This document shows, in pieces, positions 27,057 to 35,664 of a DNA stretch of 64,000 nt. The DNA lies in contig NZ_BJLR01000035.1 of assembly GCF_006538745.1 (NCBI RefSeq), positions 62,001 through 126,000 of the forward strand. The letters are read 5' to 3'. The stretch is from Cellulomonas cellasea (lineage in GTDB: Bacteria; Actinomycetota; Actinomycetes; Actinomycetales; Cellulomonadaceae). The position numbers were made by a program, and so were the translations under genes. The notes under the pieces were generated by a model. That model did not search any database, was not told the origin of the DNA, and saw only the letters and a program-made list of their open reading frames with translations. The number at the start of each line of letters is the position of its first letter. The stretch's first letter is position 1.

Positions 27057-27959
27057 TCAGGCGGCAGAGCCGAGCGCGGCCCGCGGGAACGTGACGCCCG
27101 TGAGCTCCTCCGAGACGTCCCACAGCCGCGCCGCGAGCGCACGGTCCCGGGCCTTCGCGGACCGGCCGACGAGCGTCGGCGCCCCGCGCCCCTCGAGCAG
27201 GCCGCCCGGCCCGGCGTAGGAGTCGCCCGGCACGTCGGCGACCGCGGCGAAGAGCGTCGGCAGCGCGCCCTGCTCCTCGCTCTGCGACATCAGCCGGCTC
27301 ACGGCGCGCTCGACGGCGTGCCGCGCGCGGCTGCGCCCCTCGGACCGCAGCAGGTTCGTCGCCGCGAGGCCGGGGTGGGCGGCGGTCGCGATCACCGGGG
27401 AGCCGGCCTCGTCGAGGCGGCGCTGGAGCTCGGTGGTGAACAGCAGGTTCGCGAGCTTGGACTGCGCGTACGCGGTCATCGCCCGGTACGGCTTGCGCTC
27501 CCACTGGAGGTCGGCGAAGTCGATGGACCCCATCCGGTGGCCGTTGGAGGAGACCGTCACGACGCGCCCCCGGATCCGCGGCAGGAGCAGGTTGGTGAGC
27601 GCGAAGTGACCGAGGTGGTTGGTCCCGAGCTGGAGCTCGAAGCCGTCGGCGGTCCGCGTGAGCGGCGGGATCATCACGCCCGCGTTGTTGATCAGGACGT
27701 CGACGTCCTCGGTGAGCTCGCTGGCGAAGGTGCGGACCGACCCGAGGTCGGCGAGGTCGAGCCGGCGCACCTCGACGTCGCCGGTCATCCCCGCCGCGGC
27801 CTGACGGCCCTTCTCGGGGTCGCGCACCGCGAGCACGAGGCGTGCGCCGCGCTCGGCGAGCACCTGCGCGGCGACCCGGCCGATCCCGCTGTTGGCGCCC
27901 GTGACGACGACGGTGCGCCCGGTCATGGCGGGGACGTCCGCCGCGGAGAATGTTGTCAT
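27057..27959 (-). CDS. Short-chain dehydrogenase/reductase
   Basis: 300 aa. SDR with TGANSGIGRVAAQVLAERG (cofactor loop TGxxxGIG), DVLINNAGVMIPP, catalytic VVTVSSNGH and YAQSK. The sequence resembles the retinol-dehydrogenase/WWOX-like SDRs common in actinobacteria; substrate unknown. ATG 27959 gives MTTFSAADVP; ATG 27968 is also possible and neither has a clear ribosome site, so the mRNA may be leaderless. The start lies inside a palindromic operator shared with the divergent TetR gene. Confidence 0.9.
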   Translation of the reverse strand: MTTFSAADVPAMTGRTVVVTGANSGIGRVAAQVLAERGARLVLAVRDPEKGRQAAAGMTGDVEVRRLDLADLGSVRTFASELTEDVDVLINNAGVMIPPLTRTADGFELQLGTNHLGHFALTNLLLPRIRGRVVTVSSNGHRMGSIDFADLQWERKPYRAMTAYAQSKLANLLFTTELQRRLDEAGSPVIATAAHPGLAATNLLRSEGRSRARHAVERAVSRLMSQSEEQGALPTLFAAVADVPGDSYAGPGGLLEGRGAPTLVGRSAKARDRALAARLWDVSEELTGVTFPRAALGSAA

Positions 27960-28008
27960 GTGCAACATGGTAGGCAGGGGCCACCGATGTCGTCAATGAC
28001 AACATCGG
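27950..28008. promoter_or_regulatory. Two TetR operators between SDR and TetR genes
   Basis: Site 1, 27950-27968: ATGTTGTCATGTGCAACAT, dyad ATGTTG/CAACAT, overlapping the SDR start. Site 2, 27984-28008: CCGATGTCGTCA-A-TGACAACATCGG, a 25-bp dyad with one mismatch. Both share the half-site TGACAACAT or its variant. The divergent TetR protein is the obvious ligand and would repress both genes. Confidence 0.75.
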
Positions 28009-28023
28009 CGGTAGGCTGACGGC

Positions 28024-28659
28024 GTGCCCGAGACGACCGACGAGCGCCGCTACCACCACGGCAACCTGCGCACCGCCCTGCTCGACGCCGCGGAGCAGCG
28101 CCTCCGCGCGACCAGCCCCGACCAGGTGACGCTGCGCGACCTCGCCCGGGAGATCGGCGTGAGCCACGCCGCGCCGCGCCGGCACTTCGCCAACCGGCAG
28201 GCGCTGCTCGACGCGCTCGCCGAGGCCGGGTTCGCCCGCCTCGACGCCGCGCTGCGTGGCGCCGTCGCTGACGCCGGAGCCGACGTGCGCGACGCCGTCG
28301 CAGATGCCGGAGCCGACTTCCCCGCTCGCCTGCGCGCCGCGATGACCGCGTACGTGCGCTTCGCGACCGAGAACGCCGCGCTCCTCGAGCTCATGTGGAC
28401 GAGCAAGCACCGGGCCGGCGCGGAGCGGATCGTCGAGGCCGCCTCGGCCCCGTTCACGCTCATGCACGGGCTGGTCGTCGAGGGTCAGGAGCTCGGCGCG
28501 CTGCCCGCCGGGGACCCCGAGCGGACCGGCCTCGTCGCGTTCGCGACGCTCCAGGGCATCGCGTCGATGATCAACGGCGGCCTCGTCCGGCCCGAGCTGC
28601 TCGACGGGCTCGTGGAGACCGCCGTCGAGCAGCTGCTGCACAGCGCCCCCGCCGGTTAG
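28024..28659 (+). CDS. TetR-family regulator, WHG-type C-terminal domain
   Basis: 211 aa. Helix-turn-helix region RTALLDAAEQRLRATSPDQV, TLRDLAREIGVSHAAPRRHF, ANRQALLDALAEAGF is typical of the TetR_C_33/WHG group. Residues about 79-98 carry an internal near-repeat (AVADAGAD twice). GTG 28024 starts PETTDERRYHHGNLR, a conserved N-terminal form. It is divergent from the SDR gene and two palindromes lie between, so it most likely represses the SDR and itself. Its stop overlaps the stop of the convergent sugar dehydrogenase gene. Confidence 0.92.
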   Translation: MPETTDERRYHHGNLRTALLDAAEQRLRATSPDQVTLRDLAREIGVSHAAPRRHFANRQALLDALAEAGFARLDAALRGAVADAGADVRDAVADAGADFPARLRAAMTAYVRFATENAALLELMWTSKHRAGAERIVEAASAPFTLMHGLVVEGQELGALPAGDPERTGLVAFATLQGIASMINGGLVRPELLDGLVETAVEQLLHSAPAG

Positions 28660-29879
28660 GCCGCCGGCACGACCGTGACGCGCAGGATGCGGTCGTCGCC
28701 GTCGCGCACCCGGCCACGGCCGTCGGTGTTGCCCGTGACGACCCACAGCGAGCCGTCCGGTGCGACCTCGACGGCGCGCAGGCGGCCGTGCTCGCCGTCG
28801 AGCAGCGCCTGCGGCTCCCCCACGCCGTCGGCCCGCAGCGGCACGCGCCACAGCCGCTCGCCGCGCAGGCCCGCGAGGTAGACGCCCTCGTCGGTGACCG
28901 CGAGCCCGCTCGGCGACGCGTCCGACGTCGCCCACGTCGCGACCGGTGCCACGAAGCCCTCGTCCTCGCCCCCGGGCCCCTCGACGACGGGCCAGCCGTA
29001 GCTGCTCCCGGGCGTGAGGACGTTGAGCTCGTCCCAGGTCTCCTGGCCGAACTCCGAGGCGAACATCCGCCCGTCTCCCGCCCAGCCGATGCCCTGGACG
29101 TTGCGGTGCCCGAGCGTCCACACCGGCGAGCCCGGGAACGGGTTGCCCGGCGCGGGCTCGCCCTCGGAGGTGATGCGCAGGACCTTGCCGCCGAGGCTGT
29201 CGCGCTCCTGCGCGAGCTGGGTGTCGTACGTGTCGCCGGTCGTGACGTAGAGGAACCCGTCAGGGCCGACCTCAAGGCGCCCGCCGTTGTGGTTCTGGCC
29301 CTTCGGGATGCCGGTGAGGACCTCGGTGACCTCGCCGAGCGTCGTGCCGTCGAGCGCGGCGGTGAGCACGCGGTTGTCGCGCGCGGCGGTGAGGTAGACG
29401 GCGACCGTCGTGCCGGCACCCGGGCCGGCGCCCGCCCCGTCCGACGCGTCCTCGGCGGGCAGGACCGCGACGCCGAGCAGCCCGCCCTCGCCCTGCGCGT
29501 CGGTCGCCCCCGCGATCGCCTCGGCACCCGGTCCGACGACGTCCGTCACGTCGCCCGCGGGGTCGACGACGACGAGCCGGCCCGCGTCGCGCAGCGTCAC
29601 GAGCGCGCGGCCGTCGGGCAGGAAGTCCAGCCCCCACGGCACGTCGAGCCCGGCGGCGACCTCGTCGACCCCGGCGACCTCGACCCGCGGGACCTCGGTC
29701 AGCGGCGCCCCGGTGCCCGCGGGCGCGGTCGGCACGGCGGAGCTCGCCGGGCTCAGCCCCGGCGTCGCGGCGTCGTCCCCCGAGCCCGATGCCGAGCACC
29801 CGGTGAGCAGCAGAGCGCCGACCGCGAGCGCGACCGCGCCGTCCACCCCTCGACCGTTCGACCGCGTCCGCCCGTTCAT
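28656..29879 (-). CDS. Lipoprotein PQQ-type glucose/sorbosone dehydrogenase
   Basis: 407 aa. The lipobox LLTGC near residue 25 follows a hydrophobic stretch, so the mature protein is anchored outside the membrane. The six-bladed propeller of soluble glucose dehydrogenases follows: GLDFLPDGRALVTLR, GQNHNGGRLEVGPDGFLYVTTGD, RNVQGIGWAGDGRMF and SYGWPVVEGPGGEDEG. These enzymes oxidise aldose sugars with PQQ; whether this host has PQQ is not visible. ATG 29879 is chosen because the lipobox then falls at the right distance. Overlaps the TetR stop convergently. Confidence 0.9.
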   Translation of the reverse strand: MNGRTRSNGRGVDGAVALAVGALLLTGCSASGSGDDAATPGLSPASSAVPTAPAGTGAPLTEVPRVEVAGVDEVAAGLDVPWGLDFLPDGRALVTLRDAGRLVVVDPAGDVTDVVGPGAEAIAGATDAQGEGGLLGVAVLPAEDASDGAGAGPGAGTTVAVYLTAARDNRVLTAALDGTTLGEVTEVLTGIPKGQNHNGGRLEVGPDGFLYVTTGDTYDTQLAQERDSLGGKVLRITSEGEPAPGNPFPGSPVWTLGHRNVQGIGWAGDGRMFASEFGQETWDELNVLTPGSSYGWPVVEGPGGEDEGFVAPVATWATSDASPSGLAVTDEGVYLAGLRGERLWRVPLRADGVGEPQALLDGEHGRLRAVEVAPDGSLWVVTGNTDGRGRVRDGDDRILRVTVVPAA

Positions 29880-30014
29880 GCCCGCCAGCCTCGCGGCTCG
29901 CGGGCCGCACCGCCTCCCGACGGTGCGGGCGTGCGGCACGGGCGCCCGCCGACGGTCCCGGAGCGTCAGGCGTCAGCCGTCAGGCGTCAGGCCGCGATCC
30001 TGCGCGCGCCCAGG

Positions 30015-31199
30015 TCAGCCCAGCCGCGTGAGCCCGCGCCGCAGCCCGCGCACCGCCTGCGCGATCCGCTGCTCGTTCTCGATGAGCGCGAACCGCACGT
30101 GCCGGTCACCGCCGGGCCCGAACCCGACGCCCGGCGAGACCGCGACGTCGCACTCCCGCACGAGGTGCTGCGCGAACTCGATCGACCCCATCTCGGCGTA
30201 CTGCTCGGGGATCCGCGCCCAGGCGAACATCGTGCCGCGCGGCTTGAGGATGTCCCACCCGATGCGCGTCAGGCCGTCGTAGAGCGCGTTGCGCCGCGAC
30301 TCGTAGACGGTGTTGAGCTCGGCCGGGTAGTCCGCGGCCTCGTTGAGCGTCACGGTCGCCGCGATCTGGATCGGCTGGAAGGTGCCGTAGTCGAGGTAGC
30401 TCTTGAGCTTCGCGAGCGCGCCGACGACGTCCGGGCGCCCGACGAGGAACGCGACGCGCCAGCCCGCCATCGAGAACGACTTCGTCATCGAGTACAGCTC
30501 GACGGCAACCTCCTTGGCGCCCGTGCACTGCAGGATCGACGGCGGCGTCCACCCGTCGAAGCACATGTCGGCGTAGGCGAGGTCGTGCACGAGCACCACG
30601 TCGCGCTCGCGCGCCCAGTCGACCAGGCGCTGCAGGTCGGGCAGGTCCACGGTCGTCGTCGTGGGGTTGTGCGGGAACGAGAGCACGACGACGCGCGGCT
30701 TGGGCCAGCCGAGCTCCCACGCCTCCATGACACGGTCGATGTACCCCGCACCGTCGTCGCCGTCGCCGATCGGGACCTGCCGGGCGTCGGCCCCCGCGAA
30801 GTACGGGCCCCAGATGTGGATGGGGTAGCTCGGCGTCGGGACGATCGCGGCGTCGCCCGGCTGCAGCAGCACCCACATGAGGTGGCTGAAGCCCTCCTTC
30901 GCGCCGATCGTCGAGATGACCTCGGTCTCCGGGTCGAGGCTCACGCCGAAGCGGCGCTGGTACAGGTCGGCGACGGCCTGGCGGAGCTTGGGGATGCCGC
31001 GCGACGAGGAGTACCGGTGGTTGCGCGTGTTCTGGGCCGCCTCGGTGAGCTTGTCGACCGCGACCTGCGGGCTCGGCAGGTCCGGGTTGCCGAAGCCGAG
31101 GTCGATCACGTCGTGGCCGGCGCGGCGGGCCTCGAGCTTGAGCGAGTCGATGATCGTGAACACGTAGGGCGGCAGGCCCGGGATGCGACGGAACTCCAT
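30015..31199 (-). CDS. PLP-dependent class I/II aminotransferase (AlaC-like)
   Basis: 394 aa. Fold-type I aminotransferase. N-terminus LPPYVFTIIDSLKLEARRAG and DLGFGNPDLPSP match the AlaC/YfdZ alanine-transaminase group. PLP residues include YSSSRGIPKLRQA, VVVLSFPHNPTTTTV, and the Schiff-base lysine in YSMTKSFSMAGWRVAF (about Lys240). ATG 31199 begins at the conserved N-terminus. Alanine or a related amino acid with pyruvate/2-oxoglutarate is the likely substrate. Divergent from the nicotinamidase gene. Confidence 0.93.
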   Translation of the reverse strand: MEFRRIPGLPPYVFTIIDSLKLEARRAGHDVIDLGFGNPDLPSPQVAVDKLTEAAQNTRNHRYSSSRGIPKLRQAVADLYQRRFGVSLDPETEVISTIGAKEGFSHLMWVLLQPGDAAIVPTPSYPIHIWGPYFAGADARQVPIGDGDDGAGYIDRVMEAWELGWPKPRVVVLSFPHNPTTTTVDLPDLQRLVDWARERDVVLVHDLAYADMCFDGWTPPSILQCTGAKEVAVELYSMTKSFSMAGWRVAFLVGRPDVVGALAKLKSYLDYGTFQPIQIAATVTLNEAADYPAELNTVYESRRNALYDGLTRIGWDILKPRGTMFAWARIPEQYAEMGSIEFAQHLVRECDVAVSPGVGFGPGGDRHVRFALIENEQRIAQAVRGLRRGLTRLG

Positions 31200-31293
31200 G
31201 GACCGACGCTAGTGCCCACGTCCGCGCGCGCACCCGCTCCGCCACGCTGCGAGACTCGGGACGCAGACCGCCCGCACGACCCGGAGGAGCACC

Positions 31294-31974
31294 GTGACGC
31301 AGCAGGACCCGCAGGCACAGCCGGCGCGCGACGGCGCCACCCCCGGGCCGGCCCCGACGGCCCCGGACGCCGCTCCCAGGGCAGCGGCTTCCGACGCCGG
31401 ACCCGTGCGCGCGCTGCTCGTCGTCGACGTGCAGCCGACCTTCTGCGAGGGCGGCTCGCTCCCGGTCGAGGGCGGCAACGCCGTCGCCGCCGCGATCGCG
31501 CGCTACGTCGAGGTGCACCGCGACCGGTACCCGCTCGTGGTCACGACGCAGGACTGGCACGTCGACCCGGGCGCGCACTTCAGCGACACCCCGGACTTCG
31601 TCGACACCTGGCCGCCGCACGGCGTCGCGGGCACCCCCGAGGCCGCGATCCACCCCGCGCTCGCCGCGATGCTGCCCGACCTGAGCGTCCGCAAGGGTGA
31701 GTACGCCGCCGCCTACTCGGGCTTCGAGGGCGTCGACGCCGACGGCCGCCCGCTCGCGGACCTGCTCCGCGAGGGCGGCGTGACCGACGTCGACGTGGTC
31801 GGGATCGCCGAGTCGCACTGCGTGCGCGCGACCGCGCTCGACGCGCACGCGCTCGGCCTGCGGACCCGGGTGCTGACCGACCTGACCGTGCCCGTGACCC
31901 CCGAGCTCGGGGAGCAGGCGCGCGCCGAGCTCGCCGCCGCGGGGGTCGGGCTCGTCGCGTCGTACGACGCGTGA
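31294..31974 (+). CDS. pncA: Nicotinamidase / isochorismatase-family hydrolase
   Basis: 226 aa. Converts nicotinamide to nicotinate in NAD salvage. The catalytic triad is visible: Asp45 in LLVVDVQPTFCEGGSLPV, Lys134 in VRKGEYAAAYSGFEG and Cys176 in AESHCVRATALDA. Metal ligands Asp87, His89 and His95 are in TQDWHVDPGAHFS. Residues 1-38 are a Pro/Ala-rich extension not found in most relatives, so the true start may be later. The DUF402 gene begins within its stop codon (GTGA). Confidence 0.93.
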   Translation: MTQQDPQAQPARDGATPGPAPTAPDAAPRAAASDAGPVRALLVVDVQPTFCEGGSLPVEGGNAVAAAIARYVEVHRDRYPLVVTTQDWHVDPGAHFSDTPDFVDTWPPHGVAGTPEAAIHPALAAMLPDLSVRKGEYAAAYSGFEGVDADGRPLADLLREGGVTDVDVVGIAESHCVRATALDAHALGLRTRVLTDLTVPVTPELGEQARAELAAAGVGLVASYDA

Positions 31975-32702
31975 GCGCGTCCCGACCGGCGCCCCGCACC
32001 GACGTCGGCGTGCCCGCCGAGGCCCGGGCCCTCTACCCCGAGGTCGTGGCAGCGAGACCCGTCGACGGCCGTGGGCCGCACTGGGAGCCGGGGGACGTCG
32101 TGTTCTGGCGCGAGTCCCGCCATCGCGGGCACCCTGTCCGGGTGGTGCGGGACGACGCTCGCGGACTCGTCGTCTGGCTGCCTCGCGGGTCCGAGTCCGT
32201 CGTCGCCCGGCTGCCGGACGGCCGGGACGTGCGCGCCGTGCGGCCGTCGGAGCGGGACCTCGACACCGAGATCCCCACCCGGAGGCGGTGGCAGGGCGGG
32301 GGCCAGGTGCGCGTCGCCCCGACGGGTGCGCCGTGGTCGTTCTGGTTCTTCACGGGCGCCGACGGCGGGTGGACCGGTGTCTACGTCAACGTGGAGCTAC
32401 CGCACCGGCGCGGCGCACGGACCACGGTGACTCACGACCTCGTGCTCGACCTCCTGGTCCACCCGGACGGGTCCTGGCAGTACAAGGACGAGGACGAGCT
32501 CGCCGACCTGGAGGGGGCGGGCACGATCTCGCCGGAGCTCTCGGCCTGGGTGCGCGCGCAGGGCGCCGCGGCCGCGGCGGTCGTCGAGCGCCGAGGCTGG
32601 CCGCTCGACGAGGGGTGGGGCTCGTGGCGCCCACCGACCGGGTGGGACGAGCCCCTGCCCCTGCCCGACGACGTCCGGTACGCGGCGGACGAGCTCAGCT
32701 GA
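31971..32702 (+). CDS. DUF402 domain protein
   Basis: 243 aa. The second half has the DUF402 pattern: WTGVYVNVELPHRRG, VTHDLVLDLLVHPDGSW and QYKDEDELADLEGAG, with conserved acidic residues that bind metal. Characterised DUF402 proteins include FomD-type and ribonucleotide phosphohydrolases, so a nucleotide-phosphate hydrolase role is possible but not shown. Starts with GTG 31971 inside the pncA stop, so it is translationally coupled to the nicotinamidase. Confidence 0.88.
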   Translation: MSASRPAPRTDVGVPAEARALYPEVVAARPVDGRGPHWEPGDVVFWRESRHRGHPVRVVRDDARGLVVWLPRGSESVVARLPDGRDVRAVRPSERDLDTEIPTRRRWQGGGQVRVAPTGAPWSFWFFTGADGGWTGVYVNVELPHRRGARTTVTHDLVLDLLVHPDGSWQYKDEDELADLEGAGTISPELSAWVRAQGAAAAAVVERRGWPLDEGWGSWRPPTGWDEPLPLPDDVRYAADELS

Positions 32703-32762
32703 CCCCGCCCGCGTCAGGCGCCGACGGCGCGACCCGCCGCTACGACGGCAGCGCTCGCCCGC

Positions 32763-34529
32763 TCAGCCCGCGAGCGGCCCCATCGCGTGCAGCTGCGCGT
32801 ACGCGCCCCCGCGCGCGACGAGCTCCTCGTGCGCCCCGATCTCGACGAGCCGCCCGTCGCGCATCACCGCGATGCGGTCGGCGCCCTGGATCGTGGTGAG
32901 CCGGTGCGCGACGACGAACGTCGTGCGGCCCTTCATCAAGCGCGCCAGGGCCTCCTGGACCAGGCGCTCCGACGCGGTGTCGAGCGCGGACGTGGCCTCG
33001 TCGAGCACGAGGACCCGCGGGTCGCGCACGAGCGCGCGGGCGATCGCGAGCCGCTGGCGCTGACCGCCCGAGAGGCGTGCGCCGCGCTCCCCGATCACGG
33101 CGTCGAGCCCGCCCATGGCGTCGACGAACTCGAGCGCGTTGGCGTCCCGGAGCGCGGCGCGGACCGCGTCGTCCGACAGGTCCGGGCTCCCGTACGTGAC
33201 GTTGGCGCGCACGCTGCCCTCGAACAGCAGCGACTCCTGCGGCACGACGGCCAGGAACCGGCGGTAGGTGCGCAGGTCGAGGCCCGCCATGTCGCGGCCG
33301 TCGAGCAGGATGCGCCCCTGGGTCGGGGCGAGGAACCCGATGACCATGTTGAGGACCGTCGACTTCCCCGAGCCGGAGGGGCCGACGAGCGCGACCGTCT
33401 CCCCCGCCGCGACGTCGAGCGTCAGCCCGTCGACCGCGTGCTCGTCGGGCGCGTCGTCGTACGCGAACCGCACGTCCTCGAAGCGCACCGCACCCGCGAC
33501 GTCGGCCACCTCAGCCTTGCCGGCGTTGCGCTCGAGGTCGGGCTCGGTCAGGACCTCGCCCATCGACCGGATCGACTCGAGACCCTTGGTCACCACGGGC
33601 GCGAGGCTGAGCAGCGCGGTCACGGAGCCGGTGAGCGCCATGAAGTAGCTCGAGAGCATCACGACGTCGCCCGGGCTGACGGCGAACACCCCGGTCCACG
33701 CGACCCACGCGGCGCCGACCAGGCACGCGACGCTGAGCAGCTGGAACGTGATCCACGCGAGCGCGCCGAACTTGCCGTTGACGACGTCGAGCCGGATCCC
33801 GGCCTCCCGGACCCCGACGAGCGAGCGGTCCATGCGGTCGAGCTCGTCGGTCTCGAGCGCGTGCGCGCGCGTGATCGGGATGAGGTGCGTCATCTCGCTC
33901 ACGCGCGCCGACATCTGCTCGACCTGCGCCCGGAACGCCGCGTTGCGCGCGGTCATGCGCCGGCGCATCGCGACGACGAGCAGCGCCGACGCGGGCACCG
34001 CGACCGCGAACACGGGCAGGAACTCGGGGACGCGCACCGCGGTGATGACGATCGCGCCGGCGAGGGTCGTGACCGCCGCCATGCCGGAGTCGAACGTCTG
34101 CCGGGTGCTCTCGACGACGTTCTCGACGTCGCGCACGATCTTCGCCTGGAGCACGCCGGCGCTGATCCGGCGGTGGTAGCCGATCGAGAGCTCCTGCAGG
34201 CGGCGGCACAGCGCCATGCGCAGGTTCGTCTCGACGGTGCGGACCGAGAGGGAGAGCTGGCGGATGAACAGGACGCTCAGCGGGTAGTTCTGGCCGATGA
34301 ACAGCGCCATGAGCGCGGCGGCCCACCACAGGTCCCGCAGCGGGCGGTGCTCGACGACGATGTCGATCACCTCGGCGGTGAGCACCGGCATGATCCACAC
34401 CGGCGAGTGCTTGAACGCGAACGCCACCGCGGCGACGAGGAGCCGCCGGCGCTGGCCCGTGAACAGGTACGCGAGCGTGCGCAGGGGTCGGCCGCCCTGG
34501 TAGCGGTCCTCGAGCAGCTCGCCGGTCAC
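32763..34529 (-). CDS. ABC exporter, fused permease and ATPase
   Basis: 588 aa half-transporter. Six membrane helices (about 20-310; LLVAAVAFAFKHSPVWIMPV is the first) precede the ATPase with GPSGSGKST (about 380), PQESLLFEGSVR, RLSGGQRQRLAIARAL, VLVLDEATSALD and the H-loop VVAHRLTT. It probably works as a homodimer exporting lipid, peptide or drug; substrate unknown. GTG 34529 is a few bases after a mixed AT-containing region (ATCGTTACGATG), the likely promoter. Stands alone, convergent with DUF402. Confidence 0.93.
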   Translation of the reverse strand: MTGELLEDRYQGGRPLRTLAYLFTGQRRRLLVAAVAFAFKHSPVWIMPVLTAEVIDIVVEHRPLRDLWWAAALMALFIGQNYPLSVLFIRQLSLSVRTVETNLRMALCRRLQELSIGYHRRISAGVLQAKIVRDVENVVESTRQTFDSGMAAVTTLAGAIVITAVRVPEFLPVFAVAVPASALLVVAMRRRMTARNAAFRAQVEQMSARVSEMTHLIPITRAHALETDELDRMDRSLVGVREAGIRLDVVNGKFGALAWITFQLLSVACLVGAAWVAWTGVFAVSPGDVVMLSSYFMALTGSVTALLSLAPVVTKGLESIRSMGEVLTEPDLERNAGKAEVADVAGAVRFEDVRFAYDDAPDEHAVDGLTLDVAAGETVALVGPSGSGKSTVLNMVIGFLAPTQGRILLDGRDMAGLDLRTYRRFLAVVPQESLLFEGSVRANVTYGSPDLSDDAVRAALRDANALEFVDAMGGLDAVIGERGARLSGGQRQRLAIARALVRDPRVLVLDEATSALDTASERLVQEALARLMKGRTTFVVAHRLTTIQGADRIAVMRDGRLVEIGAHEELVARGGAYAQLHAMGPLAG

Positions 34530-34675
34530 CGCGTCATCGTAACGATTCGACCGCGATCCCACCGGGTGATCCCGCGGACCGGCGCCCGCGCGCGCCGCTG
34601 TCCCGGACGCGCCGGTCGTGCAGCGGGCGGACGAGCAGGCGCCCGACGAGCCCGGGCGGCCGGCGCCCCCGAGCC

Positions 34676-35533
34676 TCAGCGCGAGCGCGCCGCCAGCGCC
34701 GCCGCGTACAGGTCCCGCTTGGCGACCTGGCCCGCGACCGCGACGTCGGCCACGGCGTCCTTGAGCCGCTCGCCGCCGTCGGCGCGCGCGAGCACCTCGA
34801 CGACGAGGTCCGCCATCGACGTCGCGGCCGGCCCCGCGACCCCCGCGACGACGACTGCGATCTCCCCGCGCACCTCGCCGTCGGCGGCCCATGCCGCGAG
34901 CTCCGCGACCGGGCCGCGGAGCACCTCCTCGTACGTCTTGGTCAGCTCGCGGCACACCGCGGCGGGCCGGTCGTCACCGAACGCCTCCGCCATCGCCGCG
35001 AGCGTCTCCGCGAGCCGGTGCGGCGCCTCGAAGAACACCATCGTGCGCCGCTCGGTCGCGAGGGCCGCGAGCGCGCGCGACCGCTCGCCGGCCTTGCGCG
35101 GCGGGAAGCCCTCGAAGCAGAACCGGTCGGTCGGCAGCCCGGACAGCGCGAGCGCCGTCAGCACCGCGCTCGGCCCCGGCGCCGCGGTGACGCGCAGCCC
35201 GGCCTCGACCGCGGCGGCGACGACCCGGAAGCCGGGGTCGGACACCGACGGCATCCCGGCGTCGGTCACGACGACCACGGTGCCGCCCTGCGCGACGACC
35301 TCGAGCAGCTCGCGCGCGCGGGCCGCCTCGTTGTGCTCCTGATAGCTGACGACCCGCCCGCCGACGGTCACGCCCATGCGCGCCGCGAGCGCCCGCAGCC
35401 GGCGCGTGTCCTCGGCGGCGACGACGTCCGACTCCTCGAGCAGCCGGCGCAGGCGCGGAGAGGCGTCCTCGACGTCGCCGATGGGGGTCGCCGCGAGGAC
35501 GAGCCGGCCGGCCGGGGTGCCTGGTGTGCTCAC
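34676..35533 (-). CDS. rsmI: 16S rRNA (cytidine1402-2'-O)-methyltransferase
   Basis: 285 aa. SAM-dependent tetrapyrrole-methylase-fold enzyme that 2'-O-methylates C1402 of 16S rRNA. Motifs: RLVLAATPIGDVEDASPRL, VAAEDTRRLRALAARMG, VVTDAGMPSVSDPGFRVV, APGPSAVLTALALSGL and FEAPHRLAETL. GTG 35533 gives the conserved N-terminus MSTPGTPAGRL. Divergent from the PMT gene with about 130 bases between, the usual actinobacterial arrangement. Confidence 0.96.
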   Translation of the reverse strand: MSTPGTPAGRLVLAATPIGDVEDASPRLRRLLEESDVVAAEDTRRLRALAARMGVTVGGRVVSYQEHNEAARARELLEVVAQGGTVVVVTDAGMPSVSDPGFRVVAAAVEAGLRVTAAPGPSAVLTALALSGLPTDRFCFEGFPPRKAGERSRALAALATERRTMVFFEAPHRLAETLAAMAEAFGDDRPAAVCRELTKTYEEVLRGPVAELAAWAADGEVRGEIAVVVAGVAGPAATSMADLVVEVLARADGGERLKDAVADVAVAGQVAKRDLYAAALAARSR

Positions 35534-35664
35534 GCCGCAAGCCTGCCACCCGGCGGCCGCGGCCCCGACCCGGGGTCCTGACGCGGGTCGACGGGCGCCC
35601 ACGGGGCGGACGGATCGGGCGCAGCGGGGGGCGCGCGCGGAAGCGCTCCCCCTACGATGACCGG

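Noticed and set aside
24859-29121. A single 1420-codon open frame on the minus strand
   Set aside because: Only the last 379 codons (GH12+CBM2) are real. The rest is antisense or out of frame to well-supported SDR, TetR and hypothetical genes; long spurious frames are normal at this GC.
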